Assembly (NCBI GenBank): GCA_004009845.1
Contig: RMBW01000066.1
Span: forward strand, 123,855 to 187,854
Source of the DNA: Davidsoniella eucalypti
Lineage: Eukaryota; Ascomycota; Sordariomycetes; Microascales; Ceratocystidaceae
Direction of reading: 5' to 3'
Length of the DNA: 64,000 nucleotides
Position 1 is the first letter of the stretch, and each line of letters begins with the position of its first letter. Below the pieces are notes generated by a model. It was not told where the DNA came from. It saw nothing but the letters and a program-made list of their open reading frames with translations, and did not search any database. Positions 9,447 through 20,541 of the stretch are shown here, in pieces. The translations under genes and the position numbers were made by a program.

Positions 9447-12400
9447 CGCACGCTAATAAAACGAAGGCGCCAGCAGGTCGTCGAGAAGCACATGTGCAAC
9501 TTGGCTTGGCCCATCTGCATCTGTACCTGATTCTATAGCCCAGCAGCGTAGTTGTACTGATATGTAGCTGACCAAGACCTCAGGGCTCGGCTGGGTATCG
9601 TGTCAGCCATTGTTGCCCATGTGGTACCTCGAGAGAAACCTGATGGTGCGATTCCGGTATCAGTAGTGCTAATACATACATATTGGATATTCGACTAGTC
9701 CGTTGTGTGGTACTGTGGTCTTGTGTTAGTGTTTATAAGACAAGCACCAACATTGCACAAACTAAGCCCAAAACAGCGTGATTGCAGGACTAAGGCGCAA
9801 AAAGAAATGAACGGTTCTTTTAAGTCAATTTACAACGGTGATTTTTTCGCCTCAGGGTCCGAAGGGCGGTTTCTTAGTCGCTTCTGGCGTCCCTGGTACC
9901 TGACGCCAGTTCACTTCATTATTACACATGCCGCTAAGAAAAACAAAATAAAAATAAAGATTAAAACAAAAAAGGTCAAAGAAAGTAGACAAACACCTCT
10001 AAGCCAAATGGCATTAGAAGTCACAGCCTCACTTCTCCAAGTCCCCGAAGACGTCAGAGTCAGATTCAGCCAGGAACACAGTGTATTATTTAGTCTACTA
10101 TGTAGGGAGTTGGTATTAGGATCAATAACAACACAACAACAACAACACCGAGATTAGAAAGGAAAGAAAAGAAGAAAAAAAAATGGCCATCAAGAAAAGA
10201 TCCGTAATAACATTGAATCTGTTATCTGCAAGGAACCATACATGCCCCGCTAATTTACATCGCGTGATTGGCTCCAGACTCGTTGCCGGGCACACTTTTG
10301 TCTCCACCGGAGACGGTCTTTCTTTTCTTGTCTCTTTTCTGGCCGCCTTTTCCGCCTATTTGCAGGTTGCACTGCAGTTGCGTGTTGTATCTTCTTGTTA
10401 TATGTAATTTCACCGACCCACAAGTCCTGCAGATATCCTTACTAATCTTCTGGCCTAGTAGCCCGCTACTACTAGTTGCTGATTGTTTATGCTCAATGTG
10501 ACAGAACAGCGCACGGCCAGCCCAGCATTTGCATTCTAATCACTCAGTGTTGTCTTTTTCTTACCGCTCTCACAGAAAAATTCAGCGTTTGTCCATTTTC
10601 GAACAAGTCCATCCGGGCCGGTTTTCTAGACAATCACAAGAAAAACCCTATTTTCCAATGTTTTGCCTCTCATTTCATTTTGTCTCCTTCGAGCTTTAAC
10701 CAGAGAAGGTGAAGCGGCCTTTCCTATATAGATCCTTCCCTTCCTATAGGCTCTTCCTTTTTAGCATCACTCTGGTACAAAGTCTCCAAAATGGCCTGTG
10801 CTAGAAGCTTTTTCTTATGCCGTGCAAGTGCCACTAGGCAAATTCCGTAGAAACTCAGTCCATCCCAAGTTATCAAGCATATATGATATACTATGTGCAT
10901 TGTCATATGGAGAGCCCGCGATGTCTTAAGACCATGGCGAGATATGGCAAGTTAGGAAAATGTAATAAAACTTGGTACATCTGTCGTTCTTACAAGTAGA
11001 CGCCTCATACCGCTTTTCTGTTTTTGTCATCGCTATCAAGCACAGCGATCCAACCAAATTACATGTGCCCTTCCATAGTTCCGCGGCTTCTTCTGTCGCC
11101 CTGACAATGCCTGAACTGCCCTCCCTTGCTGCAAATGAAAGCTGGCTAAAGGCTTGACCTAACACAAACCCAGTCACTCTGGTCGCTGATCGACAAGTGA
11201 CTCTTGATAAGTTCGACAGGCTACCCTCTAGTCTTATCGACTTGGTCTGGACAGCGCAACTCAATATGCAACTGTTCATCTGTAATCTACTTATTTATAC
11301 GTACAACCTTGCTAACTCCATCCAATAACGCTCGTTTTACGTGTCGTCGCCACTTTCCACTTTCGCTTCCAACTTTATTTTTTATGAATATCAGTTGCCT
11401 TGTCCATTTTCTGTGTACATTTGTAGATAAGCACGTAGTTGACAAAAAAATATCATGACACGATCTGCCATGGCCGCTCTTACAGCTTCCTCAGATAGGT
11501 TTCAAGCCTTTTTTCGTCTTTTCTTTTTTCTCATGTGCCGCATTGTTTTTCTTCGTGCTGTTTCTCATCAGTGACAACTCTGGCCCTAGCGAAACCTCCG
11601 GATGTCGGCTCCACTGCTCACACGCCAATTTCAAGGCGTAAAAATAATTAAAATATAAAATATAGACGCCATCTTAAAACAAGCCGTAGTCAATGATAGG
11701 CCAGTGCGTAGACGGCTAGTCCAGCAGAAAAGAAGAAAATAATTGGCTTTTTTTTTTACCCATCTCTTTTGCTGTCGCCGATCTGGAAAAATCCGTACCT
11801 GTTATTAGCAATGCGACAGAGCTGAGGCGAACGCCAAGATTCAAAGAGAGGCTGGTTCTTTGTTAGTCTAGCCTTTGTATCTTTCTGGCTCTTCTATTAT
11901 TCAACGCTATCAAGATTTGAGTATCCACTTGCAGGCACTTGATTTAGTACCACTATCTTTTCAAATATTTCATGGACACCTCATATGTGATCGGCAAATA
12001 TTGTATTGACTTTGGCCAGGCTCTACAACAAAGAAAAAGAAAAAAGAAAGAAAGAAAAAGAAAAAAAAAAGAAGAAAAAAAAGTTACTAAAATCCCCTCG
12101 CTTTTTACCTTTTTTTTTCTTCTACTCCCCTCGTTCCCAAAGGCGAGCTACCTTACTGGCTTCATCTCGTCACCAATCTTTCTCTGCTTTATGCTAACCC
12201 TGGTCTATGCAGAGGGGGCCTTGCTTCTATTTTTTTTTTCCTCTGGCTCTGGCTTACTTGAATCTAACTGTGTAGCCTAGCCCTCTCGTTTCTCCCATAA
12301 GTCAATGTTCTGCCCTGCCTGCCCTCGGATCCGTTGTTGGTTTAATCGTGCGCATGATTCGCTTCCAATGTTAGAACCAAAGTCAAGCATGGCAGGAAGT

Positions 12401-14120
12401 GTCCTCACAAATCACTTGTAGAACTCATAAAACAGGGCTGTACATGTATGTAGAAACCTTTTTCTTATTCGAGCAGATGTATCTACATCTTTCGATCTAC
12501 TTGACATAAGCACGTACAGCAGTATACTTACTACCTGATTATATATTTGGGTAGCATGTGCATTGGTTATCCAGTGTTCAGGGGAATTTGGGACTTGCGA
12601 CCATCGGGAGTGCCTAAGACATTGTCAGTATAGAAGTCAGTCAACCCTTGAAAATGCGGCTCCTTCAATGAAAGGTTCGAATTGAGTTGACTTCGCTTCC
12701 CTTTGATACACATATATTACATCCATTTCCATCTCTACCTGTCATATCCATTATAGGAAATTTCTCATATAGTTATAACAAGCATCATGGCTATAGACAA
12801 GTAGTAATAGCCAGCTCTTGCAAGCAGCATTCTTGCTCTCATTCACCGATAAACCTTCAAATTGCTACTCTCCTCCGTTGTCATGAGTAACATGTTTCAA
12901 ACAACCTCCATGACCCATTTAGTTTCCAATTGAACTTACTGTCTGCCAAATCAGAGTAAGATTGAGAGATAACTATCTTGTCTCATCTATATTACAAGTA
13001 CCCAACTAGCACATATATGTAATAGAGTCTTTTCTCCCGACTCTAATATTTTGTCCCTTATTTGTCTCAAGAACACAGTAGTTACATGGTACCAAGAACT
13101 AGCTTCTTTAGTGTTCCATCGACGAGCATATGTAAATTTGACTGTTTATATTATAGTCAATAAGGTCGATATCGCAAGTAGTCTAAGTGTGTAATATAAG
13201 GGTTACAAAAAACTAGGGTTGTAATTTAACATGATGTGTAACTAAAGTAAGATAAGCCAAATGGGATGAAAAGGGATAATACTCAGGGCGAACTATTGGT
13301 TTACGACATTCTCGGACTAAAATGAGGTTATTAACCAGCCATTGTATCACAAGATAACAGATGGTCCCTAATACGGCAGCATACAGATGCACAGCATACA
13401 CGTTGAAATTACAGGTTACGAGTAGCGAAATATCTGCATGTGTCCATACATACATAACACAGAAGAACTAAGAAAGAAGAAATAAGAAAGAAGAAGAAAT
13501 GTCTCCATCGATCCGGGATCGTCAAAGTCTAGAAGACAAAAAGACAACGAACCGCACGAAAAACCGTGGAAACGACGCAGACTTTTGATAATGCTGGGCC
13601 GTTGAACGATGCGTTTAATATAGCTTCATTGTCCACACTATCCGTCTTAGGGTCAAAATCAGAGACGGAAAGCTCTATCTAAATTTGAAGCGTTTTTTAT
13701 ACGGTAAAAAATAGATGATGATCGAAATATGACTTTCTCTTTTCAATCGTTGCTGCTTATATTCTCGGGTATCGTGACCTAAGAAAACAATGATGTCAAA
13801 GTAAGTCGCAAGTAAGGTTTCGATTATTGATTGAAAGTCAAGAAGAAGCTTGGAGAAGCTCGTAAATTTTTAGTTTAATATAGCCGCTTACAGTACACGC
13901 ACTGTTCCTGATAAGACGATAACAGTACGAAAAGTGGATCTACGAGCACAGTTAGGCAGACAGCTGAGAATACTGATGTCTGATTGGCTGTTAAACACTA
14001 AACTACGTCAGAACATGCCTTTTGATTGATCGCAAACATCATCGCAAGTGAAGCTTTGGTCTGCAATTATCCAGATCGCATCGTAGTATCGCACTAACCT
14101 TCCAGCTGCTATCACGACCA

Positions 14121-14128
14121 TATATAAA
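14121..14128 (+). promoter_or_regulatory. Probable TATA box of the centrin-like gene
   Basis: TATATAAA, 46 bp before the ATG at 14174, implying a very short leader. Confidence 0.45.
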
Positions 14129-14173
14129 GTATCGACATATCCGAAGTTACAGAGCGGTCGTCGCATCATCAAG

Positions 14174-15003
14174 ATGGTAGGTCAACTGTCCATCACTTTC
14201 TTCGATAACTTCCTATATCAAAATGTATATCCGAACAATCTACTAATACATATTCTCATATAGGCACCAAGAAAACGCGCCGCAGCTGCTTCTTCTTCGA
14301 CAACTTCTGCCCCTAAACAGAGACTCTCGAAGCTTGCCAAAGAACACAATGTCACGGCGCAAGAGGAGAGCGAGATCCGAGAAGCATTTAGTTTGTTTGC
14401 CGAACCGATGACTGGCGAAAAGGAGGGTGTGATACCAACGCCAGATATTCGCGCTGCCATGGTGTAAGTCTAAACCGATTCGATAGCCCAAGTTGAGAGG
14501 GCTATCACAGAGGAAACACTGACAAGACAACCATATCACGCGCAAACCAAGACTATCGACCAAACGCTAACATTTGTGTGTTATCGGGCTTTAACAGAGC
14601 CCTCGGAATACCACCTACCGACGGCGACGAACTAGCCGAATTCTTATCCATACTCGACCCCGAAGAAGAAGGTTTCGCCTCCTTCGAGCCCTTCTTCGCC
14701 ATATGCGCACTCAAATATCACGCCCGCGATACTAACGGTGATGCCCACATCGCCGAACTCGACGAAGCGTTTGCTCTCTTCATAAACAGCGCAAACCCAT
14801 CAGGAGCACCTACTACGAATAGTGATAGTGACCGAATAACGGTCGCTCATCTTAAGCGTGTAGCTGCACTTTTAAAGGAAGATGTTAGCGATGAGTTGCT
14901 GAGAGATATGGTGTTAGAGGCTAATGGTGGAACGGGCATCGGGTCTGGTGTCAAAAAGGATCAGTTTGATGATGTCATGCGTAGGGCAGGTGTTTGGCGG
15001 TGA
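14174..15003 (+). CDS. Centrin/calmodulin-like EF-hand protein
   Basis: Exons 14174-14176, 14264-14463 and 14598-15003 give 202 residues. The first coding exon is the ATG alone; the 87-nt intron has a GTAGGT donor, a TACTAAT branch-like site and an ATATAG acceptor. After a basic, Ala/Ser-rich start (MAPRKRAAAA) the protein follows the centrin plan: EESEIREAFSLF, a second helix pair at DIRAAMVALGIPPT, then two more EF-hand units. The calcium loops are degenerate: the second (DPEEEGFASFE) and fourth (NGGTGIGSG) lack key acidic positions, and only the third (DTNGDAHIAELD) is near consensus. Could be a divergent centrin of the spindle pole or of nucleotide-excision repair (as for Cdc31 or Rad33); the role is not resolved. 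Convergent with the eIF4E gene. Confidence 0.88.
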
Positions 15004-15674
15004 CAATAGTATGTTTGTGTTGGAAAAGCTGTTGAGATGGGATTATGAATATGCCCCGTGAAGATGATTCGGGGCGGGCGAATCCGAGAACTAGAAGGTT
15101 AGATGCGTGGTAATAGGACAGGACACGCCCATATCATAATAAAACAGAGAGCCACATTTGATGGAATAACGACCTTGTGATTGCAAAATATGTGCCATGG
15201 TATACTATCATTATTATAACCCTATGAGCTTATAGTCCATAAGGCCCGTCGTATCAGCGCTTGAGTAATAGTTGACTACACAATATTATCATGTATAGTT
15301 GAAATGAAGGAACTTGTGGTAGAAATAGACAATAAAACCATGATTTGTATCGGAATATGCAGTCTATGTAGTAGATAACCTCTTTTCGTTATCAAGAGTA
15401 TTTGAGACTTAGGTCTCAAAATGTGATTTACTTTGATATAAAACCAAGGCTATTGAGTCGGTAAATCGAAGACATCATGATGTGCATGTGGTATAGTAAA
15501 GATAAAGATTGGCCCCCTCACATGGAAGCAATATAAAGTACAAGAAAAATGATATGAGAATAGACATGAGGCGGGGGAAGAAAGATGACCAACAAGAACA
15601 CATCAGTAGAAAAGCAAGATTGGTAACACTGCATTCAGATCACTTGATCCGACATAGATAGCCATTATAGCGAT

Positions 15675-16779
15675 CTAGTTTTTGGGAGCAGCAGCGGCGG
15701 CGGCAGCAGCGGCAGCCTCGTCGTTACGCTTCTTTGAATCGAGGACGACTTGAATCTCAGGAGTAATCTTGAAGCCAGCGTGATCGGAGTGCTTCTTGTA
15801 GAAGTAGGTATCGGACTTGGGGGCCTTGTCGGCAGGGAACTCGCCCAGAACGGCCTGTAGTAGGTTTTCGACCGACTTCTTTTTGGAGGCGTCGCGGTGC
15901 CAGATGGTAATGAGGTGTGAGTTGAAACGGACGGAAAGACCGACACCGCAGAGCTGATCACCTATGGAGACGGTAAAAAAAGAATGTTAGCGGTGGAAGG
16001 GTTGACTTGGGATGCTCATTACCGTAGTAAGGATGGATGATAAGCCATTAGGCATCCGGGAAGGAGTTGCGGGGTGCAAGGGATAGAACGACGCAGGCAT
16101 CCAAACAAGGTTTAAGACTTGGTGGGACAAACGGCGCATCCAACCTAGGAGAGTATCGAGGATGAGTAAGAAGGGGAGAAGACATGGAGCGACTAACCTT
16201 CTTCGAGAACGCTCTCCATCTTCTCGCCAATGGCTAGAAGCTGCACGCGGGTCCAGATTTCGATACTCTGGCTCTTTGGGACACGGAAGGTCCAGCTACC
16301 GCCGTGCAGGTTACGACGGTCCTCCCAGATCGGCTTGAAACCCTGCTTGAACAGGTAGATTGATTCGCGCATCTTGATCTGCTCGACGGGGAAGTTGTTG
16401 TGGTACTTCCAGAACTCCTGGACGGAGTCGATCTGGCTGCATAGCTGCTCGAGCTGATCCTGGTATTCGTCGCCGCCGGGTTTCTGATCTTTGAGTTGTC
16501 TGTTCAATAACGTTGTTCGATGTTGTTAGCGGGGTGACAAAGCTCTCCAGACGACACCGTGCTGCTTGGTTCCAAGGTCTTGGGCTGCCTGATAGAATGG
16601 GTTGCTTACCTGTTGAAGTATACGTCCCAGTAGTGCTGAGTAGGTAGCGGGCGCATGGCCTTTAGGAAGTTGCGCTTGGCATCGTCACGCTCACCAGATG
16701 GAGACTGCGCGGTATCGGCTGAGGTGGCTTGGGAGAGACCCGAAGTGCGGGCAAAGGGAAAAGGCGGGCGAGAAGACAT
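15675..16779 (-). CDS. eIF4E-family cap-binding protein, 4EHP-like
   Basis: Exons (minus strand) 16779-16610, 16499-16198 and 15961-15675 give 252 residues. The eIF4E fold is clear: W51 in HYWDVYFNR, W87 in SVQEFWKY (position of the 4E-BP/eIF4G-binding Trp), W115-E116 in KPIWEDRRNLHGGSW (cap-stacking Trp plus the Glu that reads m7G), and ITIWHRD near the C terminus. Known eIF4E binds the 5' cap and starts translation. The first cap-sandwich Trp (W56 in human eIF4E) has no counterpart: only Y69 lies between W51 and W87. This points to the class II (4EHP/nCBP) type, often a weaker binder or translational repressor. The protein ends in an Ala-rich tail. The second intron (236 nt) contains a possible cassette exon (see findings). 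Confidence 0.92.
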
Positions 16780-17325
16780 ATTGAACTGGTATAGAATTAT
16801 AGGAGCAAGTAGATATGCGGCTTGTTGTAGTGTCGATCAATACACAGAAACGAAGTTGAGAGCACCTGGTAGAAGATGAGAGAGGGGATGACGATAAATA
16901 AGGTACAAGGCTGCGTGCGATTGGAGCTGGCTGGGACAGAAGATGCAAAGAAAAGAAAAAGGACTTGACAGGGCCGATATGGAGACCAAGAAGAAGAACA
17001 AGAATGATGAGAGAAAAAGAAAAAAGGGACAATAATCGAAGTTGAGGAGTTCAAGACGATGTTGCAAGAAACTCAAACTCGAAACGAGGGATGTTTAGCG
17101 CGTTAAGATAACCTACAAGCTGTGTCTTTATTACAGTTAGTTTACAACTACATATGTTATTTGGCTGGCTGTACATATATATTGTGGATCGAGTCCAAGC
17201 ACTCAACTAGGGAAAAAGGACCGTCCGCAGCTTAGTATGCAAGACAGCCTGCCAAACAAAACAAGCAAAATGCATAGCAAAGTCTATCAGCAAAGCTCCA
17301 GACCAATCGGAAAAAATAAGGTTAC

Positions 17326-17336
17326 GGGGGGGGGGG
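17326..17336. repeat. G11 homopolymer
   Basis: Eleven consecutive G in intergenic sequence. Confidence 0.9.
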
Positions 17337-17749
17337 AAGAGAACACGATCATAGCAACCACAGCCAAACAGAATAGAACAGGCTTCTTTGATTTTTGATT
17401 AACGAATCTTGCTAGCCAGTTGATGTACTGTACCGCCTACTATGCCTAGGGTCTTTCTCTACAGGCAGGTCTAAATCAGGAGCTAATTTTTGACTGGTTA
17501 GAGCTAAAGACAAGCTCCGGCGCTTACAGACATTTCCATACAGAAGAACTGGCTATCAACAGGAGGCTAACATATAGATTAGATAATATTAATATACGTG
17601 AAGATAACCTGTCGATAAGCAACGCCGAGCAACTGAAACTACTGGCATTTCTGTATACAGATACACAATACAGTTATAGCTATGCTTATTTCTTCGACGG
17701 TCATGTCGGCTTTGTCGAATTTATCCCGGTGTTTGTACATGTCGCCATA

Positions 17750-17759
17750 TTAGGGTTAG
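17750..17759 (+). repeat. Telomere-like motif TTAGGGTTAG
   Basis: One and a half TTAGGG units in the intergenic region, about 170 bp from the AAACCCTAA motif at 17927. Possible telobox-type factor site. Confidence 0.35.
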
Positions 17760-17926
17760 TGCCATTTTGAACAATCTACCTTGAGAGCCTCATTACATGT
17801 ACAAAATTCTACCTACATTTCGTTTGCCTGTATATATTCCAACTGCTAAAATCTTGACTTAAGCAAGAGACTTCACCCAAACTCTACTTGCTTTTATCTA
17901 ACCTACCATGTCTATTCACATGAATA

Positions 17927-17935
17927 AAACCCTAA
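17927..17935 (+). promoter_or_regulatory. Telobox-like motif AAACCCTAA
   Basis: Exact AAACCCTAA, the core bound by telobox/Tbf1-like factors in fungi and plants. No nearby start is clearly served by it, so function is uncertain. Confidence 0.25.
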
Positions 17936-18686
17936 CTAGCAATACACGGGAAAGACAAGGTCGCGAAGGGCCTGAAACATCCCAGGACATGCCCGCCTGT
18001 TAAATCGATGAGGAGACCGGAACAACTTCCTTCTATCCTATTAGTTCGCTTCGACTTTAACTATAGGAAAAGAAATAAACAAATAAATGGTTGGGACTTG
18101 AGGAGATTTGTGTCTGTGGCTTGTTTCAAGATCACCAATAAATCTAAATAGTTATAATGCTTTTGTCACTTGGGTATATTGCACGTACAGAAACAATCTG
18201 TAATTTTGCCGTCGTCCTGATTTTATTGAATAAGATATCTACACAATGTAAAGAGGGAAAAGAGGAGAATTTTTTTTTTTGAACAATGCTTGACGATTCT
18301 GCATACGGCATAAACAATTGTTCATGTTTTGAGCTAAGGTGCTAGTTAGTTGGACTTTGAATACACTAAAAAGGGCCCGTATTTCCAATATATACAAAGA
18401 AAACCATAAACTATCATGTGATACTCAACATAATTATAATTCTTATACGTATATAGAGACACATATATGTATAACCATAAGTCTCCAATACACAAAAACA
18501 ACTTCCAATCACTACATCTTGTCATTACAATATTCTAGAAACCTCCGGAAAAGCGCCTCGCTCGATAAAAACCCCTAAAAAGAACCCCTAAAAGAACCCC
18601 AAAATGACAAATCCCAAACGCCAAAAAACCAAACATCTTTAATCCTTAATAGTACTGATATAAAAACAAGAGAGAAAATATACCCT

Positions 18687-20541
18687 TTAGATCTGGGTAG
18701 AGGTGATTGGAGTTGAGTTGGACGTATCGGGGAGAAATCGCTCTTTGTCATCTCCAATCTTCCGCTTGAACAACTTTAAATCATTGAGAAGGCCTTGCAT
18801 ATATTCTTGCATATCGTCATCGCTATCTTGTAGCGTTGTAGAAGAGTTGCCATCCTCACCATCATCATCGTAGACCATGCTTTCTTCATATTCAGCTGGA
18901 GCGTCATCTCGGTCTAGGGCATCTGCAACGTCTTTATTGTTCATGATGGCTGTCTTGACCTTGACAGTGGGGATCGGGTTCTTGATACTCTCCAACGCAA
19001 GCTTGAGATGAAGACGCAATGTTTCGTTTTCAGTTTGGAGACTGCGAATCTTGCCTTCAGCAACGAGTGACTTTTCCTCCATCATACGTTGCATAGTGCT
19101 CACGCGAGTCTGGTACTCTTCAAGCTTTTCTTCTTGCACCTTGACGTCCTTTTCCTTTTGACGAGAGTCGGATACATTCATCTGAAGACGGCGGATTTCC
19201 TCAGCCATGGCCTGGATTTGGGCATCACGCTCGGCCGTTGAGATATGGTCTTGGTTGACAATGGCTCTAGTGCGGATACGTTTAGCCTGATCGGCATAGC
19301 GTAAAGTGGACAGTGTCTCTTCATAGTCTGAAGGGGCAATGCAGGCAATCATGGCTGTTTTGCTGTTTCCACCAAGGGAGTCCTTGAGCAGCCAAGTAAG
19401 GATGGAGTCTCGGTATGGGACCACATCTTTATGGCGTTTTGAAGAGGATCTCTGGGCTTTAGGGTCGGCGAGAGCAGCGATGACGCGACCCAAGGTGGTC
19501 AACGACTTGTTGATATTGCTACCTTCGCGAAGTCGCGCACCCGTGGCTTCGGTGGACTTGGCGCGTTCACTGCCAGCGAGATCGACCAATCGAATTCTGG
19601 AGCTACGCTCAGTAGTCTCATCAGTATGCATGTCGTGGTGAATCTGCTTGAGCATGATAGTAAAGACGGCATGGCTACGACTGCTAGTGTCATTCATCTT
19701 GGTGCTTGCTGTAGTGCGAGACGAATCGCCCACTTTCATGAAGTGCAGAATCTCGTGTAGATTTCGGACCGGCATTTCAATCAAATCCTTGACGTAGGGA
19801 CCTTCGGTTGGCGATTCGCGAATTTTTAGGTAGTATGGTGGCTGACCAGGCTCTACGGGAACAAGTAAATCGCGGACGTGCTCGTTGTAGACCTCGAAGT
19901 AAGATACTCTAACGTTATAAGATATATTCGGCGTTTCACTTTGTGCTGATTCGATGCGTTCAAAGAGATCTTCGCATGTACGTGGGATGAGACCAGGCTC
20001 GCTCTTCTTGCCCATCATAGTGTAACTCTTGCCGGCGCCAGTTTGACCATAGGCAAAGATACATGTATGGTATCCTTCAAAGTTGTGGTCGAGGAATTCT
20101 TCACCAAGACTATTGTAGACATCTTCCTGTGTGGCAAAGTTTTCGTCGGCGGGATCGTGACTCCAGAACGAATTGTCAAAAGTGAAGGTCCGGTCTTCGC
20201 AGTTGGACCGCCGAGATTTCACACGAGCATTGACTGGATCGTGATCGCTAGGCACAAGCAGTTTGGTCTCTTGCGAAACAGGGTCCATGGCGATGAGACA
20301 TTCTGCACCACGCTCGATTTCTGATATTGCGGGTTAGCTAGAGAGACCATCATATTCTTTCACCGATTGGTAGCTTACCGCGCGGGAGAAAGGCGCGCAC
20401 TCTGACGACGGCCTTGACATTTCCGCCGTTGCTTCGACGGGCGCTAGTCGGTGCCTCGCGCAAACGGAGTGATGGTGTTGATGCTGAAGAATGCACTAGG
20501 CGCCGTTCTGGCGTTCCGGCATGAGCGACAGCGCTTTTCAT
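18687..20541 (-). CDS. Kinesin-3-type motor, short (no FHA or PH tail)
   Basis: Exons (minus) 20541-20379 and 20320-18687 give 598 residues; the 58-nt intron is GTAAGC...CAG and the join restores VRVRAFLPREIERG. The motor domain is complete: P-loop GQTGAGKS at 146-153, switch I SSRSH at 267-271, switch II DLAGSE at 301-306, and the kinesin-3 hallmark NINKSLTTLGRVIAAL. A short coiled coil follows (about 410-480), then an acidic stretch (MVYDDDGEDGN) and the end. Kinesin-3 proteins such as KIF1/Unc104 are far longer, with FHA and PH domains for vesicle binding; none is present. Filamentous fungi do have a short kinesin-3 class besides the Unc104 type, and I infer this belongs there; cargo and location cannot be read. 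The 3' region shows no continuing frame with tail domains. Confidence 0.92.

Larger units (their letters stand above)
8272..14120. other. Long gene-free spacer
   Basis: No convincing gene on either strand. The longest frame (9705-10157, 150 codons) is Lys-rich then Gln-rich, with no motif and no splice partner. The part next to the GPI-protein gene should hold its promoter. The spacer carries a perfect hairpin, a 54-bp tandem duplication and a G21 run, listed separately. 12000-12120 is a purine-rich AAAG/AAGA tract. Confidence 0.6.
16780..18686. other. Spacer between eIF4E-family and kinesin genes
   Basis: The promoter and leader of the eIF4E-family gene lie at the left end, with poly-pyrimidine sequence on its strand at about 16960-17040. 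The right end holds the kinesin 3' region, A-rich with CCCCTAAAA-like repeats near 18570-18600. Also a G11 run and two telobox-like motifs. No supported gene. Confidence 0.6.

Noticed and set aside
9705..10157. 150-codon plus-strand frame in the long spacer
   Set aside because: Lys-rich then Gln-rich low-complexity sequence spanning A-rich and CAA repeats; no motif, no splice-linked exon.
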